Assembly (NCBI GenBank): GCA_963556495.2
Contig: OY747703.1
Location: 33,186,296 to 33,250,295 of the forward strand
DNA from: Valencia hispanica
Taxonomy: Eukaryota; Chordata; Actinopteri; Cyprinodontiformes; Valenciidae
DNA: 64,000 nucleotides
Direction: 5' to 3'
The translations under genes and the position numbers were made by a program. Positions 12,050 through 22,240 of this stretch are shown here, piece by piece. Each line of letters starts with the position of its first letter. Positions within the stretch are counted from its first letter, which is position 1. The notes under the pieces are model-generated. The model saw only the letters and a list, made by a program, of their open reading frames with translations, searched no databases and had not been told where the DNA came from.

Positions 12050-12435
12050 TTCCACAGGGTGGGACCGGGAGAAAAGACAGGCGGCTGGGGAACAATCCAG
12101 CCAAGCTAACAGCTACCCTGCGGCTAGCAGCACCAGCAGCGACAGGTTATCATCTGCTGTCAGACAGCGAGCAGCATGGAGACGGCTTCAGAGGAGAGCG
12201 ACGGCCGCGCAGAGATGAGGACAAGTGCTACCGGGCCGCCAAACACCGAGAGGACTCACCTTAAAGGTAGAAAGCAGCGCGGATTTCAGGTGCCTCTGCA
12301 GTAAGTGCGTTCGTTGCTCGGAGCCCTTGTGCAAGTATGGCGAACAAGGGAGAGGCGCCGCCCCGTTCCCAGGCGCGGGGCCGCGCGCGCGCGAGCGCGC
12401 TGCACGAGGCCGACGTGCTGCGGTCGCGCGCTAAC
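12050..12435 (-). promoter_or_regulatory. arhgdia: CpG-island promoter with probable arhgdia 5'-UTR exon (12260 to about 12430)
   Basis: This is a dense CpG region in an otherwise AT-rich window, containing repeated GCGCGC words. On the minus strand the sequence TTTAAGGTGAGTCC provides a near-consensus donor after base 12260, in the correct orientation to splice to the arhgdia acceptor at 549. No in-frame ATG-initiated coding runs into that donor, so the exon is read as non-coding. A short plus-strand frame at 12176-12301 (42 codons) is the alternative and has no recognisable homology. Confidence 0.55.
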
Positions 12436-12512
12436 ATTCAACAATGATAGTGGGTGGGGGGACAGCTTCACTGAGGTCAATGATTAGGGTGTTAACAGGA
12501 ACAACCCACTGA

Positions 12513-12975
12513 GCAATAGACGTGTCGTCTAAAGTCAAACCGACATTAGCCCGTCTATAATGGGTCCATATTTGAGCCCGAATCTAGACGATATAATTTA
12601 ATACATTAATCATTAAATATTACATAATAAAATAACTAAGTTGTGTAAATGATGGTCAAGTGCTGGATTAAAACATTTTTAACAGTCATTGATCAATGTA
12701 TAATGTAGTTTAGATTTAGACTCGATTTAGACGTCTAAATAAATACGTCATATCAACGTCTCTTTTAAGACCAAATTTAGATGATTTAATTAAATACATT
12801 AAATAATTAACAGTGATCAAAAAAAAATTTAAGTTGCACAACTGGTGTCCAAATATTGGACTTAAATAATTTGAATTGCCATTGATCAATATACAGTAAA
12901 GTTTAGATTTAGCCTTGATTTAGATGTTTAATCAACATCTAGATTTAAACCTGGTTTAGACGTCTATTAAAGAGT
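12513..12975. repeat. ~193-bp imperfect tandem repeat beside the arhgdia promoter
   Basis: The landmark ATTGATCAAT at 12688 recurs at 12881, each followed by GTTTAGATTTAG and a palindromic TAGACGTCTA-type word. The copies are about 193 bp apart, with roughly two and a third copies. The region is AT-rich and non-coding. Confidence 0.65.
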
Positions 12976-13146
12976 AACTAAATCCTAAAACAACTTTTTT
13001 TTGCTTCTGAACTGTATAAATGGGTCTTTTCCAATGCAGTCTTTCAGTTTCTGGGGATTGTTTTACATTTTGGTGTAAACTTGTTTAATTCTACATTTTT
13101 TGGTCTAAAAATGTCTTAGTGCTGCCCCCTTAGGGTTGAACTGTGG

Positions 13147-13837
13147 CTACTGCATTTGAATTTTGTGATTGGTGGAGAGTGGTCCATCTCTACGTCACAG
13201 GCATTGACTGTGTCACAGCAGTCAGTCTCACAGTCACGCCCCGTGAGTTTGGGTATTAATATTATTATCACATTAGCACTTAGTTAGCATAGCTAACATA
13301 CTGTTTTGAACGTTAGCATCACCACTCAGAGACTGGAGCCCTCCTGTCTCCCTCAGCTGCAGCAGCAGCGCCAGCCTCGGACAGCGCTGACTCAGCGCCC
13401 TGAGCCAGCGGCTCGAGGCTGCTTGGCCCCATAAAGCCTCCCTCTATCTCCGGTGACGGCGGAGGTAGAGGAAAGCTTTACGGGGCCGAGCGGCCTCGAG
13501 CCGCTGGCTCAGGGCGCTGAGCCAGAGGCAGAGGGAGACAGGAGGAGTCCGGTCTCTGAGTGGTGATGCTAACATAGTCTAACGTTCAAAACAGATGAAC
13601 GACAATCAGATCGATCGGTTACAAAACTTCCAACGTCGCTTCGGTCACTGTCCATGTTTCAGTGTCACATTAAGCGAGCTGTCATTGTCCTCCGGAACAC
13701 ACACCCACGTCCCCCCTTCCGCTTTTCCTCAACACTTGGCCACACCCCTCCGTTCTTCCTGGCACCGCCCACTTTGTAGAATTTTTCAAATGTGGTCTGG
13801 GGGAGGGGTTATGCTTTTTCATGGGGTTCAGTTACAC
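13147..13837. repeat. copy 2 of the ~690-bp dispersed repeat, long internal palindrome
   Basis: This is homologous to 3908-4567. Here the internal palindrome is well preserved. GAACGTTAGCATCACCACTC near 13310 pairs with the inverse sequence near 13550-13590 (GAGTGGTGATGCTAAC, then CTAACGTTC). The arms continue inward through GAGACTGGA, CCTCCTGTCTCCCTC and the GAGCCAGCGGCTCGAG core. Transcribed, it would fold into a hairpin of about 280 nt. Confidence 0.75.
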
Positions 13838-14692
13838 GTTAAAGAGGGACATAAATTAACTAATAGCCAAACATGGAGAGAATTTGATCGGAGAGTCAAG
13901 ATGCGTTACTTTTACACCCCGTTTATTACATCAAAATCTAGCAATGCTGGAGGGAGTGTGGAGTGGAGCAGTAGGTGACTCCACTTATATATTTTGGGAT
14001 TGCCCAAGAATACAGGATTTTGGGAAGAATATCCAAAAGGAGATTAAACTGATAATGGGTATTGAACTCCCTATGGAACCAGCACTTTACATTCTGGGTA
14101 TAGTTCCTGACAATATGACAGATAAGAACTTTAAATATTTGAGAATCCTGCTGCTGATAGCAAAAAAGACAATAAGAGCCTCCTGGTTAAAACCACAGCC
14201 TCCAAGCATAACACAATGGAGAGACAGGGTAAAAAATGTGTTCACCATGGAGAAAATCACAGCAAAACTACAGTTGAAAACTGACATATTTGATGAGATG
14301 CTCATTAATAGTGCAGGCAATGCCAGAACTGTAGCCACCTCAACGCTTTTATTTATTTTCTATTTTTTATTTTTATATTGTCATTTCCTCCTCAATTGTA
14401 CAGTATTCATGCTTTGTATTACTGTTTGCCCCACTTGTAAAGTAGTCATACTAAGGCTGAATAATGGTAAAGGCTAACAAGATGGATGAGGTTTGAACTA
14501 TGGAAGTATGACGTGTTAAGTAAAAGAATACTGACTGATGTTTTAAAGATCTAGTCAACAAGAGAGGAAGCTAGGGAAAGGTAAAGACTTTTAAAGAACT
14601 TCAAGCAAGTATAACTGTATGTAGTATGCATCTCCTCTGTTTGTTGGATTTGTGTCTATATATACATTTCAAATATAAAGTAAAAAAAAAAA
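13838..14692 (+). pseudogene. 5'-truncated L1/Tx1-like LINE, ORF2 C-terminus
   Basis: The translation contains the ORF2 tail signatures YIFWDCPRIQDFGKNI, ILLLIAKKTIRASWLKPQPP and ITQWRDRVKNVFTMEKITAK. This is the cysteine/tryptophan-rich C-terminal region of L1-type reverse transcriptases. The first part (WREFDRRVKM...) is in another frame, so a frameshift lies near 13930-13980. The element ends in an A run at 14682-14692. It starts exactly where repeat copy 2 ends. Confidence 0.8.
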
Positions 14693-15468
14693 TGCATCAA
14701 ATACGACATTCAGATCAATAAAAACTACTTGCACAATGTAAACGTGACCCTACTGAATTGTAAGCCCATGTGAAATGCAGTTAACCAAAAGCATGCTATT
14801 TGATTATGCCATGTTTTATTTTTAATAAATGCAGAATCATTTTTGTAGTTTTGTAGAAAATACTTCTGTTTTTGGTGTGAATCTACATGCTTCAATTGCC
14901 TGTCACTTTGCTGCTGGCACACATGAATTTCCTCTCATTTAGACAATAAAGGATATTTCTACTCAATTCTACAACCACTTAATACTTGATCAGGTGTCAT
15001 TTTGCATGAATTACTTTATCAATGTGTTTTAGAATGGAGGCATGCGTCTGTGTCTGAGGTGTTAAGTGAAATCACGTTGCTTGAGTGGCAGCCTCCTTTT
15101 ATGAGATTTATGTCAGGGCAGTTTGCTGGTCATTAAAGCAGCAATTTGTATTGTTGGGCAGGTAAAATGTGAGCCTGCAAAATGGAATCAGAAACCATAA
15201 GGCCTGTTAGCAGAGGGAAGGGTGCTCTGAAATTTCTCGGTAGAAAGCGGTGTTGAGTTCTGACCTGATAAAACCAGCAGATGACATGGCTCCCCAGTTC
15301 ATCTCAACGAGACTTCACACTGGACCTCAAGCAACTTTATTTGTAACGAGGTCTTTGGACAACTGAGCAACAGCCAGGAGAGGCTGAGTACAAAAGGATG
15401 ACAGTTTTAGTCCATTCCCTGCACACCTTACTGACAGTGACAAGCGACAAAACTGGTTTGTATCAACA
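14693..15468. other. intergenic, alyref 3' flank
   Basis: No gene is seen. 15281-15378 is a repeat fragment related to 5836-5950 (shared GCAGATGACATGG and GGACCTCAAGCAACTT). Confidence 0.5.
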
Positions 15469-15474
15469 TTTATT
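15469..15474 (-). terminator. alyref: candidate alyref polyadenylation signal
   Basis: AATAAA on the minus strand lies about 275 bases beyond the stop codon. A second candidate at 15577-15582 is closer, and I cannot choose between them from sequence alone. Confidence 0.35.
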
Positions 15475-15743
15475 GTTACAGTACAGACTGTCACAGTATC
15501 ACGTTTACAATATAAAAAAAAATTAATCCAAATGAAATTACATGTTTAGGGCAATATATTGTTCATATAAACCGAATTTATTCTCAAAACAAAATTGCCC
15601 CAAACATGGCAATAAAAAAAGTTATACAATAAAAATGTTTACACAATGGTCCATAAAATAAAATGGCTTCAAAACATGTTTGATACATTGTACTGATAAA
15701 AAAAAAAAAAAAAAACTAGTAAGAAAGTAGGACCCTGAGCGTT

Positions 15744-15764
15744 TTAACTGGTGTCCATCTGACA
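15744..15764 (-). CDS. alyref: alyref exon 6, 21-bp coding micro-part
   Basis: The acceptor TCTCTTTTAG is followed by seven codons reading CQMDTS and a stop. MDTS is the invariant ALYREF C-terminus. The 3' UTR continues left; candidate AATAAA signals on the minus strand lie at 15577-15582 and 15469-15474. Confidence 0.85.
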   Translation of the reverse strand, partial: CQMDTS

Positions 15765-18700
15765 CTAAAAGAGAAAAACATAATTATAGAATTATCCATA
15801 AGAAAATATACAGATGAAGTAGAAACAATGATGATAAAAATGCTCATCAGTCGCATACCTCTGATTTGTAAGCATCCAACTGAGCATCCAGCTCCTCTGC
15901 AGACAACTGGGGTCTTTTTTCACCCCCCCTCCCTCGACCTCGGAAACCTCCACCGTTCCCACCTTGCCTCCTTTCAAACCGGGGCTGACCAAGCCGGCTG
16001 CGGTCAAAACCTCTGCTTGAACTGTAAAAACAGCATGAAATTACTCACATTTCTCCCTCTATACCAAAAAAGAAATAAATAAATCACCTGCAATTAAATC
16101 TGGCCTTGCACTGCATACCTCTGTGTTGTAACTTCTGGTGTTGCATGCTGGATTTTCATAGGAAGACCTGAGAAGCAAAAGCGTCAACATCATGAGATTC
16201 TATGGCGGCATCCAAGATATGATCATTACAAGAAAGAAAAGAAAAAAAACAGACTCACCATCAAGAGGAACACCGTTATAATGCTTCATAGCTTTGACGG
16301 CATCTGCTTTATTTGCAAAGTAGACATCTGCCATTCCTTTACTCCGGCCCGACCGGTCATAGTGTACTGATGCAGTCTTTATGGGGCCAAATTCTTCAAA
16401 CAGCTCCTGAAGAGCAAAGCTCAGATGTTAAGTTATGTGGGCATCTCATGATTAGTGGTAACGGGATCGACAAGTTTGGCAAAAATCACCTTAATATCTG
16501 AATCAGAAACACCGAAGTCCAGATTAGAAATCAGAAGCTTGCTGCTACTACCGTCTACTCTTCTCTCCGGTGCCGTACTTTGTCCACCTTCATTCTCCTC
16601 AAACATGTCGTGTTGCCATTTGTCTGGCAGCTCTCTGGGCTGTGGAGAGCAAAACAATTATTAGAAACACTGCTGAATTTCACAGCTGGGTAACAAGCAT
16701 GAAAACAGAAGTATTTTAGCACCCAACAATTTTTTGGGTTGGTTTTTAGCTTGATTGTTGACCCTTAAAGGCTCTCCTTCTCCATATCTACTGCGTTTTC
16801 TCTTGGAAAAACTGAGGTTCATTTGTCAGCTGAAAACACTGCTGTATTTTTTTTTTTTTTGCTTTCAAGACCCCTTTTCAACATGTGAAGAAATGTGGAT
16901 GCCTTTATGATAGAGCAAAGAATATAACTAAATCTATAATAAATAAAAGTCAAATATGCAACAAGCTAGTGGTGGGCGACACGAAAGGTATAAGGTAGAA
17001 ATAATATTAATTTAGCTAAAGGTAGAGATTTTGACTATACTGACCTACCGCGATTGCGCATTTTGATGTCATCAAGGAGGATAAATCTGTAAATGTTCAG
17101 TGTCCGTCTTTACACGACATATTACAAGTTTAAAATTTGTTTTCTATTTAACAAAAACAAACCATGTTCAACTTGAAGCATTTTTAATTGTTCAGATTTA
17201 TTTTTGTGCGATATTAAATGTATAAATAAGTAACCAGGAAAGCAGAGAATTTTGAGCGTTGTGGTAAAAAAAAAATCAAAAAAACATTTAGCTTTTGATT
17301 TATTTAAAATATCCTCCTCATCTTTATGTTGTGAGAATTTTTGTGTAGCATTTTTTGGAAAACAGATTTGAATTTTTTAATGAATTTTGCACAATATATG
17401 TTCTTTAAATGGCATTCTAAACTTTTTTGAATTTGTTGTTCTGCTGCAATGTACCTGGAAAGTGAGAATGTTCATAAACTGTCATTTTGACATAAATAAA
17501 AAAAAAGTATATGTCGCAATACATATCGTTACCGAACATGTTTTAGATTAAATCGTAATATAGATTTGAGGCTATATCGCCCAGCCCTACAACAAACTTT
17601 TCCTGTAACCCTTAGCTTTAAAGATTTTTATTCACGCAACAAGGCAGTTCAATACATCCGCTAATTTGGTCATTTAAAAAAAAACATCTCCCGTTGGCTG
17701 AGTATGAGTGTCTTTTATCCGCCACATCAACTTCAATGCCAATCAATGCTTAGTGGTAAAGTGTAAAACACTTGACCCAAAAGCATTGCCCACAGCATGA
17801 TGCTGCCGCCGTCATGGATCAACACGGAGAGGCAGTGTTCACAACATTATGTGGTGTTCATTTTCCACCACATATTGGGTCACAAATCATTGCGATTTTA
17901 CGTTGGTCAGTAATGCAACACAGTATTAAATGTGTGAGAATCGTTTTTGTGTATCAGAAATTAACCTCACCCACGAAGGAGTCTGTGAGTAAAACATCCC
18001 TATCTGGGCCCAGATCATTAGTGATGTAAAGTCAAGACAATCATTTATTATCTACTCTCTCAATATGTACAAGAATAACATTTCTACTACTGTATATTCA
18101 TTCATGTCAACACGCATAAATTTGCGTCCCCACACTGCATTCATATGATTTTCTGAAATGACTCTGGAGAGGTCCGTTTGATCATTTATCACAACCCTAA
18201 ATGTCATTTGTAACCTGGGTCTTTCCTAATCCTTCCTGTTATTTGGCATATTGGAACCGATGCATAAAGGCCAAAATGAACAATTTGACTGTGATCTGGC
18301 CTCAGAATCTTCTGCCGCGTGTTGGATCAAGGTTCCACTAAGGAAAAACCTCATTTCTTAAACTTAACGAGAAATTCTCTGAAGTTCGCTTGATCAAATC
18401 CTGTGGCAGTATCAATAAAATACATAACAGCTCCATGTTTAGCCCTATGTAATATTACCATTTGCTACAATGAATATATTCACAGCTCATTGGCATACTG
18501 TGGTGAAAAGCCAAGCTGAACATCAAATGATGAGATATATGCTCTTATTTTATCGAGAAGGGATATTCTATACCCTTTGATAAGATGCTGAATGCTGCTT
18601 TGGGCTTATAATTATCCATAGTATCAACTTTTCCAGCTTTGTCCTTCATAACAAGGACAATCGAGATGGATAACACGGAATCGGGTAGCATGCCACGAAG

Positions 18701-20881
18701 AACAATAGGCAGCTCATAGAGAGATTGTTTACTGTTAGTAAAGCTCTGACTGCTTTTTAAAAAAACGAAGTCAATCCAACAGGTTCATTTTTTGAGCAAA
18801 CAGCATGCTTAAATCTAGCGTTATCATGCTTTCTAGACTCAAGAACAGGGCTTTTCTAAATTGCTTTCGCCCCAAAGTTAAAAAGTTGGACAGGCTTTAT
18901 CATAATACACAGCTACGTGTTCTTTCTAATCAGGCTTGTTATAAGGCCACTAGTTATGCTCATCGTGTTTGCATACATAGTTAGGGATGGATCAATATGA
19001 ACATTTTGGCCAATCTTTACATTTTATTTTTCTGTTGCTGCCGATGAGCAATATATAATAATATAGCTAATATCAGCCCAGTTTTACATATAAGGCCAAT
19101 ACCAATATGTTAGAAGTCGACCAACATCGACTGATACCAATGTTAAAAGCTATTTATCTTAATACCTAGATGTGCATCTTTCCACACTTGAACAGACTGT
19201 GTAGGAATCACGTTAACAAGAGCAAGGAATGGTTTTCCTCCTGTTTAAACATTATGATTGTTCGTGTTTGTTTGTTTTTTTCAAACAGGTTAATTTGTCT
19301 TTGTTGCCAATGAGAAAAAAGGTCTTCAGAGCCTCTGTTGACACTAATTCTTTACAAGCTAATTAAGCCTTGGCACTAGTAGCCTAGCATCAGCCACAAG
19401 TAAAGCCCACATTAGCTGACCTCTACCGTCTTGTTAGTTGTTGCGTACAACTACAACTACTACAACGGACTTCTGAAGGAGGAGCAGCTGCTCTCTGTCT
19501 CTCTCCAGATCCGTTCACTTTCTTTTCTTTAATGTTTGCTTTTCTTTTTCTTAGTTACTTTATCTACCCAGCCCCTGGAGTTACTGTATTGGACCGGATC
19601 TCTTCTTGGATTACTTTTTCATGGACTTATCAACATGGCTTTTTGTTTAGCTGAGAATTTTGAAAAACTGCTCCACAGAATTGAGGGCATTGAAACGAAG
19701 CTACGTCGTCTGGAAATTAATTTTGATCCCCACGCTGATTATGGAAACGACACAAGTTTACCTTTGAATACAAACAGCCCGGTGTTACATCGGTCTAACC
19801 GTGTCACAGTGAAAACACAGGACTATGACCAACTAATCATTGTGGGGGACTTTAACATCCATACCGACAACCCCCAAGATAGACAAGCAAAAACATTAGA
19901 TGATACTCTCCACAACTTCGGCCTGACCCAGCATGTCAAACAACCAACACACAATAAAGGACACGCATGCCGGTTGTTTTCACCGACAAGGCGCGTTGCA
20001 TTCTGGGTAATGTTGGAAAAGCCCGGATGTTCGGAATTGTCAATAGACTTCAAAATACTCCTACTAGTTTATAAATCATTACATGGCTTAGCACCAAAAT
20101 ATGTTGAAGACCTGTTGTCACAGTACCAACCACCAAGACCACTCAGGTCCTCCAACTCTAGTCTACTAAACATCCCTAGACTCAGAACTAAACATGGAGA
20201 AGCAGCTTTCAGTTTCTACGCTCCCCTTATCTGGAACAGACTTCCTGACGAGTGTAGAGCTGCTGAAACTCTGAACTGCTTTAAATCAAAACTTAAAACT
20301 CATCTGTTTAGAATTGCCTTCAAGTAAATGCTTGATGTTATATGTATGAAATGTGTTCATGCTCTCTTGCTTTATTGTGTATCATGTGTAATGTGTGTTT
20401 GTTTTATTTTTAATTTCCAATGTTATACTCCATGTGTTTTTTGTGTGTTTTTTTAAATCACTAAATCATGTAAAGCACCTTGAATTACCCTGCTGTTGAA
20501 AGTGTGCTATAAAAATAAAATTGCCTTGCCTTGCCTTGCCTTGCCTTACATGCACAAGGCCACAGAGACTGGTTTTAGATCACAAAGCGCGTTACAGTTT
20601 CAACAATTGAGAAGAAATTCGCTTATTGTGAATGTTGTTAAAAGGCAAATGACCAATTATTCGGAGTGTCTCGGTCTTACTCTGGTGTAAGGAGCGGCTC
20701 TGTTGTTCCTTTCGCGGTGGAAGTTGTTCTGTCGGCTCCTCGCTTCCACCGGCGGCCTCGACGATCCACCGCCGCGACCTGAACTTCCTCGCCGCCTGGA
20801 GCTTCCCCCTTCTCCGCCGCGGCCTTCTCTCTTATTCATCCTGATGATGTCGTCCAGAGACATGCTCATCTTATCAGCCAT
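15744..20881 (-). CDS. alyref: alyref, THO complex subunit 4 / ALY-REF export factor, complete CDS in six exons
   Basis: ALYREF is the nuclear RNA-binding adaptor of the TREX complex that couples splicing to mRNA export through UAP56/DDX39B and NXF1. Coding exons on the minus strand are 20881-20681, 16639-16490, 16406-16259, 16167-16119, 16021-15859 and 15764-15744. All junctions are GT-AG, phases agree, and the total is 243 aa. Visible domains are: an N-terminal UAP56-binding motif [13 protein letters not shown] (5-17); an Arg/Gly-rich segment (18-50); an RRM with RNP2 LLISNL (102-107) and RNP1 KGMADVYF (140-147); a second RG-rich stretch; and the C-terminal UAP56-binding motif [13 protein letters not shown] (222-234). 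The chain ends in MDTS as in mammals. Human is 257 aa, so this is slightly short in the Gly-rich linkers. The mammalian neighbour ARHGDIA is adjacent here too. Confidence 0.95.
15859..16021 (-). CDS. alyref: alyref exon 5
   Basis: It encodes the C-terminal RG-rich region and the second UAP56-binding motif, ending YKSE. If the donor GTATGC is ignored, the frame stops two codons later. Splicing to the micro-exon at 15764 restores the conserved MDTS end. Confidence 0.9.
16119..16167 (-). CDS. alyref: alyref exon 4 (49 bp)
   Basis: It encodes [15 protein letters not shown], the last RRM strand. The acceptor is CTTCTCAG and the donor GTATGC. It ends in phase 2; the split codon becomes Ser. Confidence 0.92.
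16259..16406 (-). CDS. alyref: alyref exon 3
   Basis: It encodes the RRM core from [10 protein letters not shown] through RNP1 KGMADVYF to NGVPLD. The acceptor is CTCTTCAG and the donor GTGAGT, ending in phase 1. Confidence 0.95.
16490..16639 (-). CDS. alyref: alyref exon 2
   Basis: It encodes residues 68-117 ([13 protein letters not shown] to SDSDIK), including RRM strand 1. The acceptor is CTCTCCACAG and the donor GTGATT, phase 0. Confidence 0.95.
16967..17589. mobile_element. non-autonomous hAT-type element, 623 bp, in alyref intron 1
   Basis: The left end TAGTGGTGGGCGACAC pairs with the reverse complement of the right end, TAGGGCTGGGCGATAT. The flanks CAACAAGC (16959-16966) and CAACAAAC (17590-17597) form an 8-bp target duplication with one mismatch. 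No transposase is present. Confidence 0.72.
17745..19400. other. alyref intron 1, middle part
   Basis: There are only short traces of Tc1-type repeats here, for example the reverse of CAGCATCATGCTGTGGG near 17790 and TAGGGATGGATC near 18982. No exon is seen. Confidence 0.4.
19536..20547 (+). mobile_element. internally deleted L2/CR1-like LINE with intact 263-aa fused ORF
   Basis: The ORF at 19536-20327 has three parts. The first is an N-terminal hydrophobic and coiled-coil segment ([20 protein letters not shown]). The second is a piece of the apurinic-endonuclease-like domain ([18 protein letters not shown], with the GDFN motif). It then passes directly into the LINE C-terminal region ([20 protein letters not shown], then [10 protein letters not shown] and [10 protein letters not shown]). 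The whole reverse transcriptase catalytic core is missing, yet the frame stays open. The 3' end carries GTAAAGCACCTTG, a GTGCTATAAAAATAAAATTGCC tail split and a (TTGCC)n run at 20521-20547. The element lies antisense in alyref intron 1. Confidence 0.82.
20681..20881 (-). CDS. alyref: alyref exon 1
   Basis: It encodes residues 1-67, from [11 protein letters not shown] to NNRAAPYTR, and ends at donor GTAAGA in phase 0. It has high CpG content compared with the flanks. Confidence 0.95.
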
Positions 20882-20955
20882 GGTGCCGTTTGAACTTTCT
20901 GAAGCTAACTATGTAAATGGACGCTAAACTTACGACGTTTACAAACTGATTTACG

Positions 20956-20963
20956 TTGGCGCG
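20956..20963. promoter_or_regulatory. alyref: E2F-like site upstream of alyref
   Basis: TTGGCGCG lies about 75 bp upstream of the alyref start codon in a CpG-containing, TATA-less region. This is a motif match only. Confidence 0.35.
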
Positions 20964-21036
20964 ATGTTGAAATCAGCACTTCGTCCTCGTTCTTCTTCTA
21001 CTGTGTTGTACTGCGACCTTGCGTTGCATTGTGTTA

Positions 21037-21050
21037 CTGCCACCTAGTGG
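21037..21050 (-). promoter_or_regulatory. CTCF-consensus match upstream of alyref
   Basis: The minus strand reads CCACTAGGTGGCAG, which fits the CTCF core CCASYAGRKGGCRS at every position. It lies about 160 bp upstream of the alyref ATG. Confidence 0.5.
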
Positions 21051-21531
21051 ACGGGAGTGAGAAAGCCGACATATTTTGAGTGGCAGGTTCTCCTTAGAAA
21101 ACAAAATACCATTGGAAACTTTTTTCCCTTTTTAAAGAAACACTCAACGTTAGATATAACTAGTCTACTAACTACTTTATATACAATAGTTTATGTTCCT
21201 TTTAATGCAAGTAATTGTGATAATTGAGATCGTTATGAACGGCTTTTGAAAACACGGAACCAAAAAAGCAGTATTCAAGTGCACTTAAATGTGGTTAATT
21301 TGTATCTAAAATATACCAAGCCTTTTATTTAATTCCGTTTTAGATAAACATATATTTCTATTATTAACAGTATTAGTTTTTGTGTTGATATTATTTTTCA
21401 AGAGTAGATACTACTTGTTAGGAAAATTGATAGTGGTGTCTCATAATTATTATTTCTGCTTTGTTTCATTGTTGAGAACACTTCTTGAGTCATATTCCCA
21501 TAAACTCTGACCAGCTTTCTTCTCTCTGGTA

Positions 21532-21567
<36 letters not shown>

Positions 21568-21568
21568 G
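21532..21568 (+). repeat. (TA)n microsatellite
   Basis: An alternating TA tract of about 37 bp with one interruption. Confidence 0.9.
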
Positions 21569-21589
21569 CAATGTGCAGTGTCAGCTTTC

Positions 21590-22240
21590 TGTCACACATT
21601 TTGCTTGTAATTTTGGTGTCTTCTGATCAAACCACTTTTTGCCATGCGTTTGCCTGGTCTCCTTCGTGGCTTGTGGTAAAGTATAAAGAGGGCTTCTTTT
21701 AGTTTTCTTATTGTGACTTTTCCATAAAGGTCAGATTTGTGGAGTGCACAACTAATGGCTGTCCTGTCAACATATTCACCCACCTGAGCTGTGGATCTCT
21801 GGAGCTCCTTCAGAAATAGGTAGGTCTCTTGGCTGGTTCTCTGATGAATGCTCTCCTCTTCCGGACAGTAAATTTATGCAGTAGGTCACGTCTCGATGGG
21901 TCTGAAGATGTTTCATGCTCTTTCCATTTTCAGATGATGGATTAAACAGTACTCTCTGAGATGCTTAATCCTTTGTATATTTTGCTATAAGCTAGCCTTG
22001 CTGCAAACTTCTTCACTATTTTTCCCCTGACCTGCCTGCCTGATCTTCATAATATTGTTTGTTGTATAGGAAACATCTGCAGCCTTTACAGAACAGTCAT
22101 ATCTATACTGGAATAAAATTACACACAGCGTATATTTACTCATTAGGTGACACCTGAAGGTGATCGGTTGCATTGGATTTTATTTAGGATCAGAGTAAAG
22201 GTGGTTAATACAAACCACACAGCACCAATATTATTTCATA
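21590..22240 (-). pseudogene. Tc1-like element fragment, 5' half of element, antisense
   Basis: The plus strand reads as the reverse complement of a Tc1-like transposase N-terminal half. Recognisable words are GGTCAGATTTGTGGAGTGCA, CACCTGAGCTGTGGATCTCT and ATTTTCAGATGATGGATTAA. It has many stops and indels and is old. Confidence 0.6.

Larger units (their letters stand above)
550..12259 (-). other. arhgdia: arhgdia intron 1 (repeat-rich)
   Basis: This is the intron inferred between the putative non-coding exon ending at 12260 (donor GTGAGT) and the coding exon whose acceptor lies just above 549. It contains the hAT, Tc1, PIF/Harbinger-like, SINE and palindromic repeats listed separately. In the stretches 550-1827, 2325-2961, 4568-5456, 8677-9629 and 10193-12050 I see only AT-rich sequence, with no recognisable coding exon. 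Confidence 0.55.

Noticed and set aside
12176..12301. 42-codon plus-strand frame in the CpG island
   Set aside because: No homology. The minus-strand donor at 12260 fits the arhgdia 5'-UTR exon better.
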